A DNA stretch of 13,293 nt, taken from Candidatus Gastranaerophilales bacterium. GTDB lineage: Bacteria; Cyanobacteriota; Vampirovibrionia; Gastranaerophilales; UBA9971. Below the pieces are notes generated by a model. It ran no database searches, was not told the DNA's origin, and saw only the letters and a list, made by a program, of their open reading frames with translations. Both the position numbers and the translations under genes were made by a program. The number at the start of each line of letters is the position of its first letter. Position 1 is the stretch's first letter. Positions 6,199 through 13,243 of the stretch are shown piece after piece. The stretch lies in assembly GCA_028277195.1 (NCBI GenBank), contig JANQGS010000249.1, positions 1-13,293 of the forward strand. Reading direction: 5' to 3'.

Positions 6199-6771
6199 CT
6201 ACAACTTCTGCTCGCAGATAAGCTCCAGGGTCTTTTGCACACGGGCTAAAGGCTCATCAACATCCATAAAGTTCCCCGCTTTTACCAATTTGTCAATAAT
6301 ACCCTCAAAACCCTCCCCCTCGCAATTAAAACCGGGCCTGAACAATAGCCTTGCGGGGTTCTGCGCATGGGATGTCTGGAGAAGCACTTCATTGTCCTTT
6401 AATTTCTTATAGTCCCCGGCTTCCGGCAGCGGCGCTGTTTTGGTAGAGGATAGCCTTACTATGGGCAGTTCCCTGCCCTTGTATTCCAGCAAGTCCTCGT
6501 CCCGCACAAATAAAACAGAAATCTCGCCTGAGAGAGCCTTAACAAGACTGTCCGTTATAACATCAATTTTCAGGTATTTTTCCAAACCTTCCCCGTAGAG
6601 TACCTGCTGGATTTTCGTTGGGACAATGGGGTCGGTGTACCTGAATTCAAGGGGAAAACCCTTGTAATCAGTTATTAAAATAGCCCCGAGATAACCCTTT
6701 GAGGCTGATGAATAAGCCAGTCCGTAAGCCAGTTTTGTGTTTTCTTTTATGTCTTTGGTTTCTTCGCTCAT
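6199..6771 (-). CDS. Unrecognised 190-residue protein translationally coupled to fliA
   Basis: I do not recognise a named family. The ATG at 6771 overlaps the fliA stop in an ATGA, so translation is probably coupled. An in-frame extension upstream to 6855 lies wholly inside fliA and is not needed. The product appears soluble. Residues about 26-70 look strongly structured and possibly conserved: KGYLGAILITDYKGFPLEF, then RYTDPIVPTKIQQVLYG, LEKYLKIDVITDSLVKAL. The middle (85-108) has a beta-like SVLFVRDEDLLEYKGRELPIVRL. The last third is charged and ends LELICEQKL. There is one Cys near the centre (FNCEGEGFEGI) and one near the end. No FlgM-like short, disordered profile is seen. The tight link to fliA suggests a role in sigma-28 control or motility, but that is inference only. 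Confidence 0.85.
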   Translation of the reverse strand: MSEETKDIKENTKLAYGLAYSSASKGYLGAILITDYKGFPLEFRYTDPIVPTKIQQVLYGEGLEKYLKIDVITDSLVKALSGEISVLFVRDEDLLEYKGRELPIVRLSSTKTAPLPEAGDYKKLKDNEVLLQTSHAQNPARLLFRPGFNCEGEGFEGIIDKLVKAGNFMDVDEPLARVQKTLELICEQKL

Positions 6772-7553
6772 TTCCTGAAGGAGCTCTCTGTTTTTATATC
6801 TTTTGAGTTTAAAAGTTTTCGCAATTTCATAATAGCCTGGGCGTGCAGCTGGCAAACCCTGGATTCCGAGATGCCAAGGGTATTGCCTATTTCCTTTAAT
6901 GTCATGTTTTCGTGGTAATAAAGAGCCAGAATCATTCTCTCCCTTTCGGGCAATTTAGACAATGCCCTTGAGAGTTCATTTTTTACATCCCTGTTTTCCA
7001 GTTGCTGCAGGGGGTCGTCTATTTTCTTGTCCTGAATGGTATCAATCAACTCAATTCCTTCCATTGATGAATCTTTTCTTTCATATATTGAAACCATGGT
7101 ATTATTTTCCATTTCCAAAAGAGACGCCTCCACTTTTTCCCTCGGCAGTTCAAGCTCTTTTGCTATCTCGTCCGGGGTGGGGTTCCTGCTTAACCTGTTC
7201 TGGTAGTCTGTAATAACCGCCTGGATTTGTTTATATCTTTTCTGAGTTCCCCGGGGCACCCAGTCAAGACTCCTTATCCTGTCTATAATCGCTCCCCTAA
7301 TCCTTAACAGGGCGTATGTCTCAAATCTTACCCCCCTGCTGGGAATAAATTTTTCAACCGCGTCAATAAGCCCTTCAACCCCGTAGCTGGATATGTCTTC
7401 TGTTGAGATGGTTGCGGGCAGGCTGATTCTTAGTCTGCCGGAAACATATTTTACAAGGTAGATATACTGGATTATTAATTTATCACGTAAACCCTTATTA
7501 TGCCTGTCTTTTTCAAATTGAGCCCAGGCTGTGTTAACTTCCTCTTCCGACAT
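6768..7553 (-). CDS. fliA: RNA polymerase sigma factor for flagellar genes, FliA/SigD/WhiG type (sigma-28)
   Basis: Sigma-28 directs RNA polymerase to late flagellar, motor and chemotaxis promoters. From the ATG at 7553 the product has 261 residues, close to SigD (254). Region 2 carries ISTEDISSYGVEGLIDAVEKF, FETYALLRIRGAIIDRIR and DWVPRGTQKR, all hallmarks of the FliA group. Region 3 shows NPTPDEIAKELELP. Region 4 shows LPERERMILALYYHENMTL followed by KEIGNTLGISESRVCQLHAQA, the helix-turn-helix that reads the -35. The frame stays open to a TTG at 7679 with ATGs at 7607 and 7601. I chose 7553 because the alignable region starts there (MSEEEVNTAWAQF) and CCAGG lies just upstream. The stop overlaps the start of the next gene. 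Confidence 0.93.
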   Translation of the reverse strand: MSEEEVNTAWAQFEKDRHNKGLRDKLIIQYIYLVKYVSGRLRISLPATISTEDISSYGVEGLIDAVEKFIPSRGVRFETYALLRIRGAIIDRIRSLDWVPRGTQKRYKQIQAVITDYQNRLSRNPTPDEIAKELELPREKVEASLLEMENNTMVSIYERKDSSMEGIELIDTIQDKKIDDPLQQLENRDVKNELSRALSKLPERERMILALYYHENMTLKEIGNTLGISESRVCQLHAQAIMKLRKLLNSKDIKTESSFRK

Positions 7554-7746
7554 TTTTTTTTGCCTGGCGTCAAAAAGATTTAAATTTAGGTGAGATGACA
7601 TGCTCATTAATTTAGACCAATACCTTATTTGTTCCCTAATATTGATTTTAACGACACCAGAGCATAAATCATCATTCAAATACCGTATTTGAGGAATATA
7701 AGCCTGAACACGGGGCTAACGGGAGTTAAAAGTTATTTTGCATTTT

Positions 7747-8370
7747 TTATTTTCTAACTAATATCGTAAATTCATATAAATCATAATCATGTAATAAAGC
7801 CACATTTTTTGAGAAATTCCTCTTGCAATAATCAAAGAAAAATAAAGGGTCCGCATAATATAAATCGTCTCTCATATACTCTTTATCTGAATATGAAGTT
7901 AGAAGATTGAATGAGATACCCTTTGTGCTCAGTGTGTACATGGTATTAAGAGTTTGAACAACGTGGGCCTGCCATGTTTTATTTGAATAATTAAACTTTT
8001 TGTTAAATATCCCGCTCTCAACTGTATAGTCTGCCGTTTTCATTTCCGATGTATCATTTACATGGTAAAAAGAACAATTATCATTGTTTTTTTCCGTTTC
8101 AATTGAATTTTTAATCATCTCTTCTGAAAGGTCATACCCGAAATACTCAAAATTGCTAAAATTATCCTTTATATATTTATATAATTCACCATAACCGCAA
8201 CCTAAATCATTTATAGTAAATTTTTCGTCATTATCCACGATTTTAAGAAGTTGCGGAAATCTTAAATACTGGGCATTTTTGTCTTTCCAGTCAACTCCCC
8301 TGGCAGTAGCCCCGAATTCCCGTATTTTCCCGGTAAAAAATTCAGCAGTCTTTTTCAATATATCTGTCAT
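7747..8370 (-). CDS. Class I SAM-dependent methyltransferase
   Basis: The 207-residue product shows a Rossmann-type methyltransferase core. Motif I is TINDLGCGYGELYKYI at about 52-67, the SAM ribose-binding acidic residue is Asp80 in FGYDLSEEMI, and VNDTSEM near 104-110 fits the adenine-contact motif. The opening stretch GATARGVDWKDKNAQYLRF at about 20-38 is typical of small methyltransferases found in polysaccharide and surface-sugar loci. The start ATG has the good ribosome site GAGGAAAA and lies 29 bases inside the end of the glycosyltransferase gene, so both are probably co-translated. The acceptor is unknown; a sugar or lipid-linked glycan is likely from context. Its AT-rich composition matches the three genes upstream and differs from fliA. 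Confidence 0.85.
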   Translation of the reverse strand: MTDILKKTAEFFTGKIREFGATARGVDWKDKNAQYLRFPQLLKIVDNDEKFTINDLGCGYGELYKYIKDNFSNFEYFGYDLSEEMIKNSIETEKNNDNCSFYHVNDTSEMKTADYTVESGIFNKKFNYSNKTWQAHVVQTLNTMYTLSTKGISFNLLTSYSDKEYMRDDLYYADPLFFFDYCKRNFSKNVALLHDYDLYEFTILVRK

Positions 8371-9295
8371 TTGTTTTCCTCGCGTAAAGTTTTCTGACTA
8401 TAGCATAAGGCCTGTTCTTTGTCTCAATAAATATTTTTGATAAATAAATACCAATTATACCGAGATTAAATATAATTATTCCCCCTATAAACCATATAGA
8501 AACTATGATACTCGACCAGCCCAGAACATTAATACCAAAAAATATTTTTTGGAAAATAATAGATAAAAAGTATAAAAATGAAAAAAACGTAATTAAAAGC
8601 CCCAGGTAAAAAATTTGCTCTAAGGGCCTGCTGGTAAAGGAAACCACAAAGTTTATCACGGTTTTTATCCTGCTTAATAAGCCATATGTGGTTGACCCTT
8701 TATATTCCTTCTCAATACATAAAGATTTTTGGTTATAACCTGTTATAATGCAAAGGCCGGCAAATGCTATTTCTCTTTCCTGGTGCTTAATAAGGTCCCG
8801 GACGTATCTTTGGGTCATAATTCTTGTTATTGTTGCATTTTTTGACATTTTAAAATCAGAAAGCAGGTTAAATATGTCATAAAATAATGAACCGCTTATT
8901 CTCCTGAATAGATGGCCTTTTCTTTCTTTTTGAACACCGTACACTACATCTAAATCAAAAGATGAGTGCGCTTCCTCCCAGAATATTTCCAGAAGTTCCG
9001 GCTTCTCCTCCAAATCACAATCTGTCAGGTATACATATTCGCCACTCGCATAACTCAAGCCGGTAAAAATAGCCCTGTAATGGCCGAAGTTCCTTGAAAG
9101 GTCCACAACCTTTACCTTTTCATCTTTTTCGTACAGATAAAGGGCTATTTCCAGCGAATTATCAGGTGAGCCGTCATTTACAAATATGATTTCATAATCC
9201 CGGGTTATTTTTTGGGCGGTATCCGAGATTCTCCTGTAAAATTCCTCAATATACGGGGCTGAGTAATATAAAGTTGTTACTATCGAAAGTTTCAT
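8342..9295 (-). CDS. Family 2 glycosyltransferase, GtrB/dolichyl-phosphate-sugar-synthase-like, membrane-anchored
   Basis: The product probably moves a sugar from a nucleotide donor to a polyprenyl phosphate at the inner membrane. The GT-A domain starts at the N-terminus with LSIVTTLYY. It shows IIFVNDGSPDNS (around 37-48), LSRNFGHYRAIFTGL and the acidic TDCDLEEKPELL, whose Asp-x-Asp binds metal and nucleotide. Further down, YKGSTTYGLLSRIKTVINFV and SFTSRPL match the usual end of the catalytic domain. Two membrane helices lie at about 229-250 and 262-286. I chose the second of two adjacent ATGs (9295) because AAGG sits six bases upstream of it, while the first at 9298 leaves only three. The upstream gene ends 17 bases earlier and the methyltransferase gene overlaps its 3' end. 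Confidence 0.9.
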   Translation of the reverse strand: MKLSIVTTLYYSAPYIEEFYRRISDTAQKITRDYEIIFVNDGSPDNSLEIALYLYEKDEKVKVVDLSRNFGHYRAIFTGLSYASGEYVYLTDCDLEEKPELLEIFWEEAHSSFDLDVVYGVQKERKGHLFRRISGSLFYDIFNLLSDFKMSKNATITRIMTQRYVRDLIKHQEREIAFAGLCIITGYNQKSLCIEKEYKGSTTYGLLSRIKTVINFVVSFTSRPLEQIFYLGLLITFFSFLYFLSIIFQKIFFGINVLGWSSIIVSIWFIGGIIIFNLGIIGIYLSKIFIETKNRPYAIVRKLYARKTNDRYIEKDC

Positions 9296-9312
9296 CATTA
9301 ACCTTATCTTTT

Positions 9313-11556
9313 TTATTGACTGAAAAATTTTCTTCTAAGGTAATATTCACACCATGGTTTCCAATCCTGATTAATCGGGACATTTTTTGTATTTTTTCTA
9401 ATGTATTCTTCATTTCCAACATAATTGCTCAACTTTTTATGCTCGAATTCAGAAATTATCCTGCGCTCTTCTATTGAATACAGATTTAACAGGTCTGTCT
9501 TTGTTTTTTTATTCAATTGAAACTTCTTTTCCGAAGCAAGTGCAAATCCATTATAATAACGTATATGGTCAAACACAGAAGCTACGGTTTTTGGCATAAT
9601 TTTGTGCTCGTCCATATATAAGAAAAATATACCATCATTTTTTAAGTGTTTTTTTATGAGATTAAAAAATTGACTGGAATAAAGATTATTACTGTATGCT
9701 GTGGTTGTTCTTAAGGGGTCTATCAATATTAAATCATATTTTTTATCTGTTCTAAGTAAAAAACGGCGACCGTCATCAATTATGGTTGTTAACCTTTTAT
9801 CATTCAAAATTGAATTAATAACAGGAATTTTAGAGAGATTTTTTATTAATGTCCGGTTAATTTCCACAAGATGCACATTTTCTACTGAATCGGACTTTAA
9901 GACAGTTTCCGTTATAGTACCTGTGCCAAAGCCGATAATTAATACATTTTTGATACCCGGAGAATAGCTCATCGCCTCAATAGTTTCATGGATAAACATA
10001 TACCCCGGCCTTCCTCCGTGCGCTAAGCCATCAATGTACATTAAAAGGTTAGTATCATTCATGTAAATTTTATTAACCCCGTCTATGCCCTCTTCAAAAA
10101 AAGCCTTATCATAAAATTTAAAAGAAGGGTACATCACTGCATAGAGATCCCCGGCCTTTGGCATTAGAGTAAAATTGAGTAGTAAAATAACAGCCGTCAC
10201 CAAGCCCCTCTGAAATATTAGAGGTTTAAAATCAAGAAAATTGGTTAAAAACACGAGGAAAATGATTCCAATAGAAGAGAAAATAATGAGTGTTATTTCT
10301 GTACCAAAAAAAGGTAATAAAACAAAGCCTGTTATAATTCCACCTAAAACATTTCCGGCTATTGTAAAAAAATAGACAATTGCTACTGTTTTTCCTTCTT
10401 TATTCTCATTTTTTAAGGCTAGAGAGGATATTAAAGGAAAACTTGCCCCCATTAGTATTGTAGGGATGAGAATAAAAACTGCGGGCCAGATAAATATATC
10501 AACGTTGTTGTATATCCCAATAAACAGGTCCTTAATGCTATCAAGCGACAACATAAGCGATGGATGCAAAGGATTAACAAATGAAACTAGGCTAAAAAGG
10601 TTAAAATGCGTGTATTTTGTCAGATAATAATACAACAGGGTTATCGAAGAAACTGAAATTCCTATTAAAAATTGGATTAGAAAGAATAAATTCTGTTTGG
10701 ATTTTATGTCATATTTAGTAAGAAATTTATACATATAAAAACTGCCAAGCGCTATGCCCAAAAGATATATTGAAAGAATACTGGAGAAAGCATAGGGAGA
10801 GGCTTTAACTAAAACTCCAAGTACCCTGAACCAGATAAGTTCATAGCCAATAGCCAGAAATCCTGTGCAAATAACAATTAAATAAATAAATTTATCCAGG
10901 ATAAAATTAAGATTTTTTTCCTGAAAATTATTGATAATATTTTCATCAGTATACTGAAGCGGTGACTTAATGGCGAAAATTAATATCGCCAAAATGAAAT
11001 TTATGGTTACCGCAAAATAAATAGCTGTATCAAGACCAAAAAACGATATTATTAAATAACTTGCCAATAATGCCCCAAATGCAGCTCCTATAGTATTAAT
11101 AAAATATAAAAAACTTACAGTATTAAGGAAAATTCTTACTATATTATTATAAATTTTGGTTAGCAAGGGAAGAGTAGTTCCCATCAAAAAGGTCGGGAAA
11201 AACAGAAAGATAAACATAAAAATAAAAGAAAGGTAATAACTGCTTCCCGCTGTTTTTTCTCCCAGGTATTTGAGGAAAGGTAAACTAATTAACCCGAATA
11301 AACCTATTAATAATTCAATGACAAAATAAATCAGGATTTTATTTTTAAACCTCTCTGCCAGAAAACCGCCGGCTATAGAACCAATGCCCAGCCCGAGCAT
11401 ATAAACACTAACAATCAATGTAATAGAAATTGAGCCCACACCATAATGCAGGGTCATAAGGCGTTGCCATACAATCTGATAAATCAGGCTTGCAAACCCG
11501 GAAAAGAAAAAGATAAATCCAATTAGAACCTTTATCCTGTCTATCGAAAGTTTCAT
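9313..11556 (-). CDS. Fused MFS-like membrane protein with C-terminal spermidine-synthase-like domain
   Basis: The 747-residue product has a multi-spanning N-terminal part to about residue 465 and a soluble Rossmann part after that. The opening SGFASLIYQIVWQRLM (19-34) with VYMLGLGIGSIAGGF (51-65) is the hallmark of fused MFS/spermidine-synthase proteins, and it recurs as a half-repeat at about 232-280 (AIGYELIWFRVLGV). The C-terminal domain shows MYIDGLAHGG, motif I VLIIGFGTGTITETVL at 538-553, LVEINRTLI with the acidic Glu565, and YDLILIDPLRTT at 607-618. In true spermidine synthases the last motif reads D-x-x-D-P; here the second Asp position is Arg616, so aminopropyl transfer is doubtful. 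Its substrate is unknown. The start codon overlaps the stop of the upstream gene in an ATGA. Composition is very AT-rich. Confidence 0.85.
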   Translation of the reverse strand: MKLSIDRIKVLIGFIFFFSGFASLIYQIVWQRLMTLHYGVGSISITLIVSVYMLGLGIGSIAGGFLAERFKNKILIYFVIELLIGLFGLISLPFLKYLGEKTAGSSYYLSFIFMFIFLFFPTFLMGTTLPLLTKIYNNIVRIFLNTVSFLYFINTIGAAFGALLASYLIISFFGLDTAIYFAVTINFILAILIFAIKSPLQYTDENIINNFQEKNLNFILDKFIYLIVICTGFLAIGYELIWFRVLGVLVKASPYAFSSILSIYLLGIALGSFYMYKFLTKYDIKSKQNLFFLIQFLIGISVSSITLLYYYLTKYTHFNLFSLVSFVNPLHPSLMLSLDSIKDLFIGIYNNVDIFIWPAVFILIPTILMGASFPLISSLALKNENKEGKTVAIVYFFTIAGNVLGGIITGFVLLPFFGTEITLIIFSSIGIIFLVFLTNFLDFKPLIFQRGLVTAVILLLNFTLMPKAGDLYAVMYPSFKFYDKAFFEEGIDGVNKIYMNDTNLLMYIDGLAHGGRPGYMFIHETIEAMSYSPGIKNVLIIGFGTGTITETVLKSDSVENVHLVEINRTLIKNLSKIPVINSILNDKRLTTIIDDGRRFLLRTDKKYDLILIDPLRTTTAYSNNLYSSQFFNLIKKHLKNDGIFFLYMDEHKIMPKTVASVFDHIRYYNGFALASEKKFQLNKKTKTDLLNLYSIEERRIISEFEHKKLSNYVGNEEYIRKNTKNVPINQDWKPWCEYYLRRKFFSQ

Positions 11557-12266
11557 TCACTCTCTTTCCCAAAATTTTTCATATATTTTGCACTGTTTAG
11601 CCCTTCATTGAAAATTAAATCTATTATGCTTACGCTGTGTTCAAAGGGAGGATATAATTGATTATACTCCGGGTAGCCGGAATAGTCCATCCAGCTTAAT
11701 TTTATATTTTCCTGCCCGAATAATTCCTCGTTTATATATTTTCCTGCTGCCGGGCCTGTAATATACTCGGTTGCCCCGAGGCTTTTGCAAATATTTACTA
11801 ACCGCCCGGTCTGTCCCCCCGACAAATCGTATTCCTCAGAGCGGGTTATATTTGTTTTTATGCTCAATATGCTGTTTATCGCGATTAAAAAGGAATGGTT
11901 AATTTCTGTTAAGTATTCATAACCGCAATTTAAATACAAATCTTCAAAAAAATTCCTGTATTCACTAAAATACTTAGCTTTTGAATAGTTAAACCGAATG
12001 GTATTCCAATGTTTTTTGTTCCAATTTTTATCAACAATCCTTGTTTCCCTGACAAGTCTTGCGTTTGTAAGCCTTCCTGATGTTTCTGCAGGTATGGTAA
12101 GCCATTTAAGCCCTTTAGGAGTTTTAATTTTGTTTCTGTTCCTCCAGTCATTTTTTGTATACTGCACATCATCATAAATAACAAACTCGTCAACGAGTTT
12201 TATCAGGTCAAAATATCCTTTCCAGGGGATATAGTTAGACTGAAGTATTGCGACTTTTTTTCCCAT
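11553..12266 (-). CDS. WbqC-like family protein
   Basis: The 237 residues match the WbqC-like family, found in O-antigen and other surface-glycan loci. The biochemical role of the family is not firmly established. The N-terminus is diagnostic: VAILQSNYIPWKGYFDLIKL, then DEFVIYDDVQYTKNDWRNRN. Later family features are WLTIPAE, ATEYITGPAAGKYINEELF and YPPFEHSVSIIDLIFNEG near the end. The Tyr/Trp-rich sequence has no membrane segment. It is the first gene of the minus-strand run and its last codon overlaps the start of the MFS-fusion gene, so co-translation is likely. The ATG lacks a clear ribosome site and the upstream spacer is AT-rich. No better start exists, because the conserved region begins at residue 4. 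Confidence 0.9.
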   Translation of the reverse strand: MGKKVAILQSNYIPWKGYFDLIKLVDEFVIYDDVQYTKNDWRNRNKIKTPKGLKWLTIPAETSGRLTNARLVRETRIVDKNWNKKHWNTIRFNYSKAKYFSEYRNFFEDLYLNCGYEYLTEINHSFLIAINSILSIKTNITRSEEYDLSGGQTGRLVNICKSLGATEYITGPAAGKYINEELFGQENIKLSWMDYSGYPEYNQLYPPFEHSVSIIDLIFNEGLNSAKYMKNFGKESE

Positions 12267-12366
12267 TAATTAATTTTATCAAATTTTCACTGTGTTTACA
12301 TTATTTTGATAATTTTTTTAATCATATTGAAATCGGTATAAATAATAAAGAAAGCATTAAGGTAAT

Positions 12367-12395
12367 TTATCTTTATACTGTATTTAACATATAAT
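12367..12395 (+). promoter_or_regulatory. Candidate housekeeping promoter for the peroxiredoxin gene
   Basis: A consensus -10 TATAAT lies at 12390-12395, about 50 bases before the ATG. At 17-base spacing the -35 position holds TTATCT (12367-12372), only a three-of-six match to TTGACA. The divergent spacer to wbqC-like (180 bases) is AT-rich throughout, so chance -10 matches are likely. No oxidative-stress operator could be recognised. Confidence 0.35.
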
Positions 12396-12446
12396 AAAAC
12401 CTGTTGGTTTTAATTATTAAGTTTAAAATTATTTAAGGAGGTAAAA

Positions 12447-13124
12447 ATGTCTCAACAGAATTATCAGGATTATGAAGAAATAGTCGAAGTATGCTGCTGC
12501 CCGCGCTTGCACGAGCCTGCGCCTGACTTTGAGGCGGACACAAACCGGGGTAAAATTAAATTTTCAGAATACAACAAAGGGAGCTGGGTAGTCTTATTTT
12601 CTCATCCGGCTGATTTTACGCCTGTTTGCACAACAGAATTTATCGGATTTGCGCAAAAGCAGGAAGAATTTGAAAAAAGAAACGTTAAACTCCTGGGCCT
12701 CAGCATAGACAGCGTTTTTTCACACATTGCCTGGATAAGGCAAATTGAAGAGGATTTTGATATTAAAATCAAGTTTCCTGTAATAGCAGACCTGGGCATG
12801 GAAGTATCACACCTTTATAATATGATACAGCCTGCGATTAGTGAGGTTCATGCTGTAAGAACTATCTTCATTATTGACCCTGAAGGCATCTTAAGGGGTT
12901 ATATAATGTTCCCGATGAGCGTTGGCAGGAATATTGACGAAATCATCAGGATGATAGACGCGTTGCAGCTTGTTGACGAAAAACAGATTGCAACCCCGGC
13001 AAACTGGCAGCCCGGCGATAATGTCATTATACCGCCCCCGCAGACCTCAGAGGACGCTGAAAAAAGACTCCATGAAAAACACGAGGAGTGCAATTCCTGG
13101 TATTTGTGCAAGACAGGGGTTTGA
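12447..13124 (+). CDS. Peroxiredoxin, Prx6 (1-Cys-like) subfamily with C-terminal Cys pair
   Basis: The enzyme reduces hydrogen peroxide and organic peroxides in the cytosol through a reactive cysteine. The 225 residues fit archaeal-type and anaerobe Prx6 proteins. The catalytic motif is HPADFTPVCTTEF with Pro54, Thr58 and peroxidatic Cys61. Arg138 in HAVRTIFIIDPEG is the expected active-site Arg. VLFSHPADF and LGLSIDSVFSHIAWI are subfamily signatures. Cys215 and Cys221 near the end have the same C-x5-C spacing as the resolving pair of the Aeropyrum enzyme. The N-terminus has an extra stretch EVCCCPRLHEPAP with three adjacent Cys at 16-18, which is unusual. The ATG follows a perfect AGGAGG ribosome site. 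The gene is monocistronic in this window and divergent from the surface-sugar run. Confidence 0.95.
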   Translation: MSQQNYQDYEEIVEVCCCPRLHEPAPDFEADTNRGKIKFSEYNKGSWVVLFSHPADFTPVCTTEFIGFAQKQEEFEKRNVKLLGLSIDSVFSHIAWIRQIEEDFDIKIKFPVIADLGMEVSHLYNMIQPAISEVHAVRTIFIIDPEGILRGYIMFPMSVGRNIDEIIRMIDALQLVDEKQIATPANWQPGDNVIIPPPQTSEDAEKRLHEKHEECNSWYLCKTGV

Positions 13125-13152
13125 GCAGTATAAAAAATTATAGCAAATAAAT

Positions 13153-13204
13153 TGCCCGCGAAGGGATTCGAACCCCTGACATTCACCTTATACCAAATGA
13201 GTTA
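13153..13204 (-). pseudogene. tRNA-like 3' half lacking the anticodon arm (tRNA relic or interrupted tRNA)
   Basis: Read on the minus strand, a clear T-arm is present: stem AGGGG/CCCTT around loop TTCGAAT (13177-13161). It is followed by a 7-base acceptor strand CGCGGGC and discriminator A (13153); no CCA is encoded. Upstream, TAACTCATTTGGTA (13204-13191) resembles positions 8-21 of a tRNA (T8, A9, D-arm, GGTA). Only 13 bases, TAAGGTGAATGTC, separate this from the T-arm, where about 27 are usual, so the anticodon arm is missing. The matching 5' acceptor strand (GCCCGCG) is not found next to it; the hairpin at 13205-13243 begins exactly there. The anticodon identity cannot be read. It could be a decayed tRNA, a recombination scar or an attachment-site remnant. 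Confidence 0.5.
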
Positions 13205-13243
13205 GTTTTCTTAAAATCGGGCAAAGCCCGACTTTAAGAAAAC
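13205..13243. repeat. 18-bp inverted repeat with 3-base loop
   Basis: The left arm (13205-13222, GTTTTCTTAAAATCGGGC) and right arm (13226-13243) pair over 18 bases with a single A-C mismatch around the loop AAA. The stem directly abuts the tRNA-like fragment. No T-run follows on either strand, so a simple terminator is unlikely. The GGGCTTTGCCCGATTTT core on the minus strand loosely resembles GGCTTCGCCC…GATTTT at 4445-4466 after the flagellar operon, so a dispersed palindromic repeat family or a miniature mobile element is possible. Confidence 0.6.

Noticed and set aside
6772..6855. Upstream extension of the fliA-coupled gene
   Set aside because: It lies entirely inside fliA region 4. The ATGA overlap at 6768-6771 gives a natural start.
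7554..7679. Longer fliA form starting at TTG 7679 or ATG 7607/7601
   Set aside because: The extra 18-42 residues do not resemble sigma-28 N-termini and those starts lack good ribosome sites. They cannot be fully excluded.
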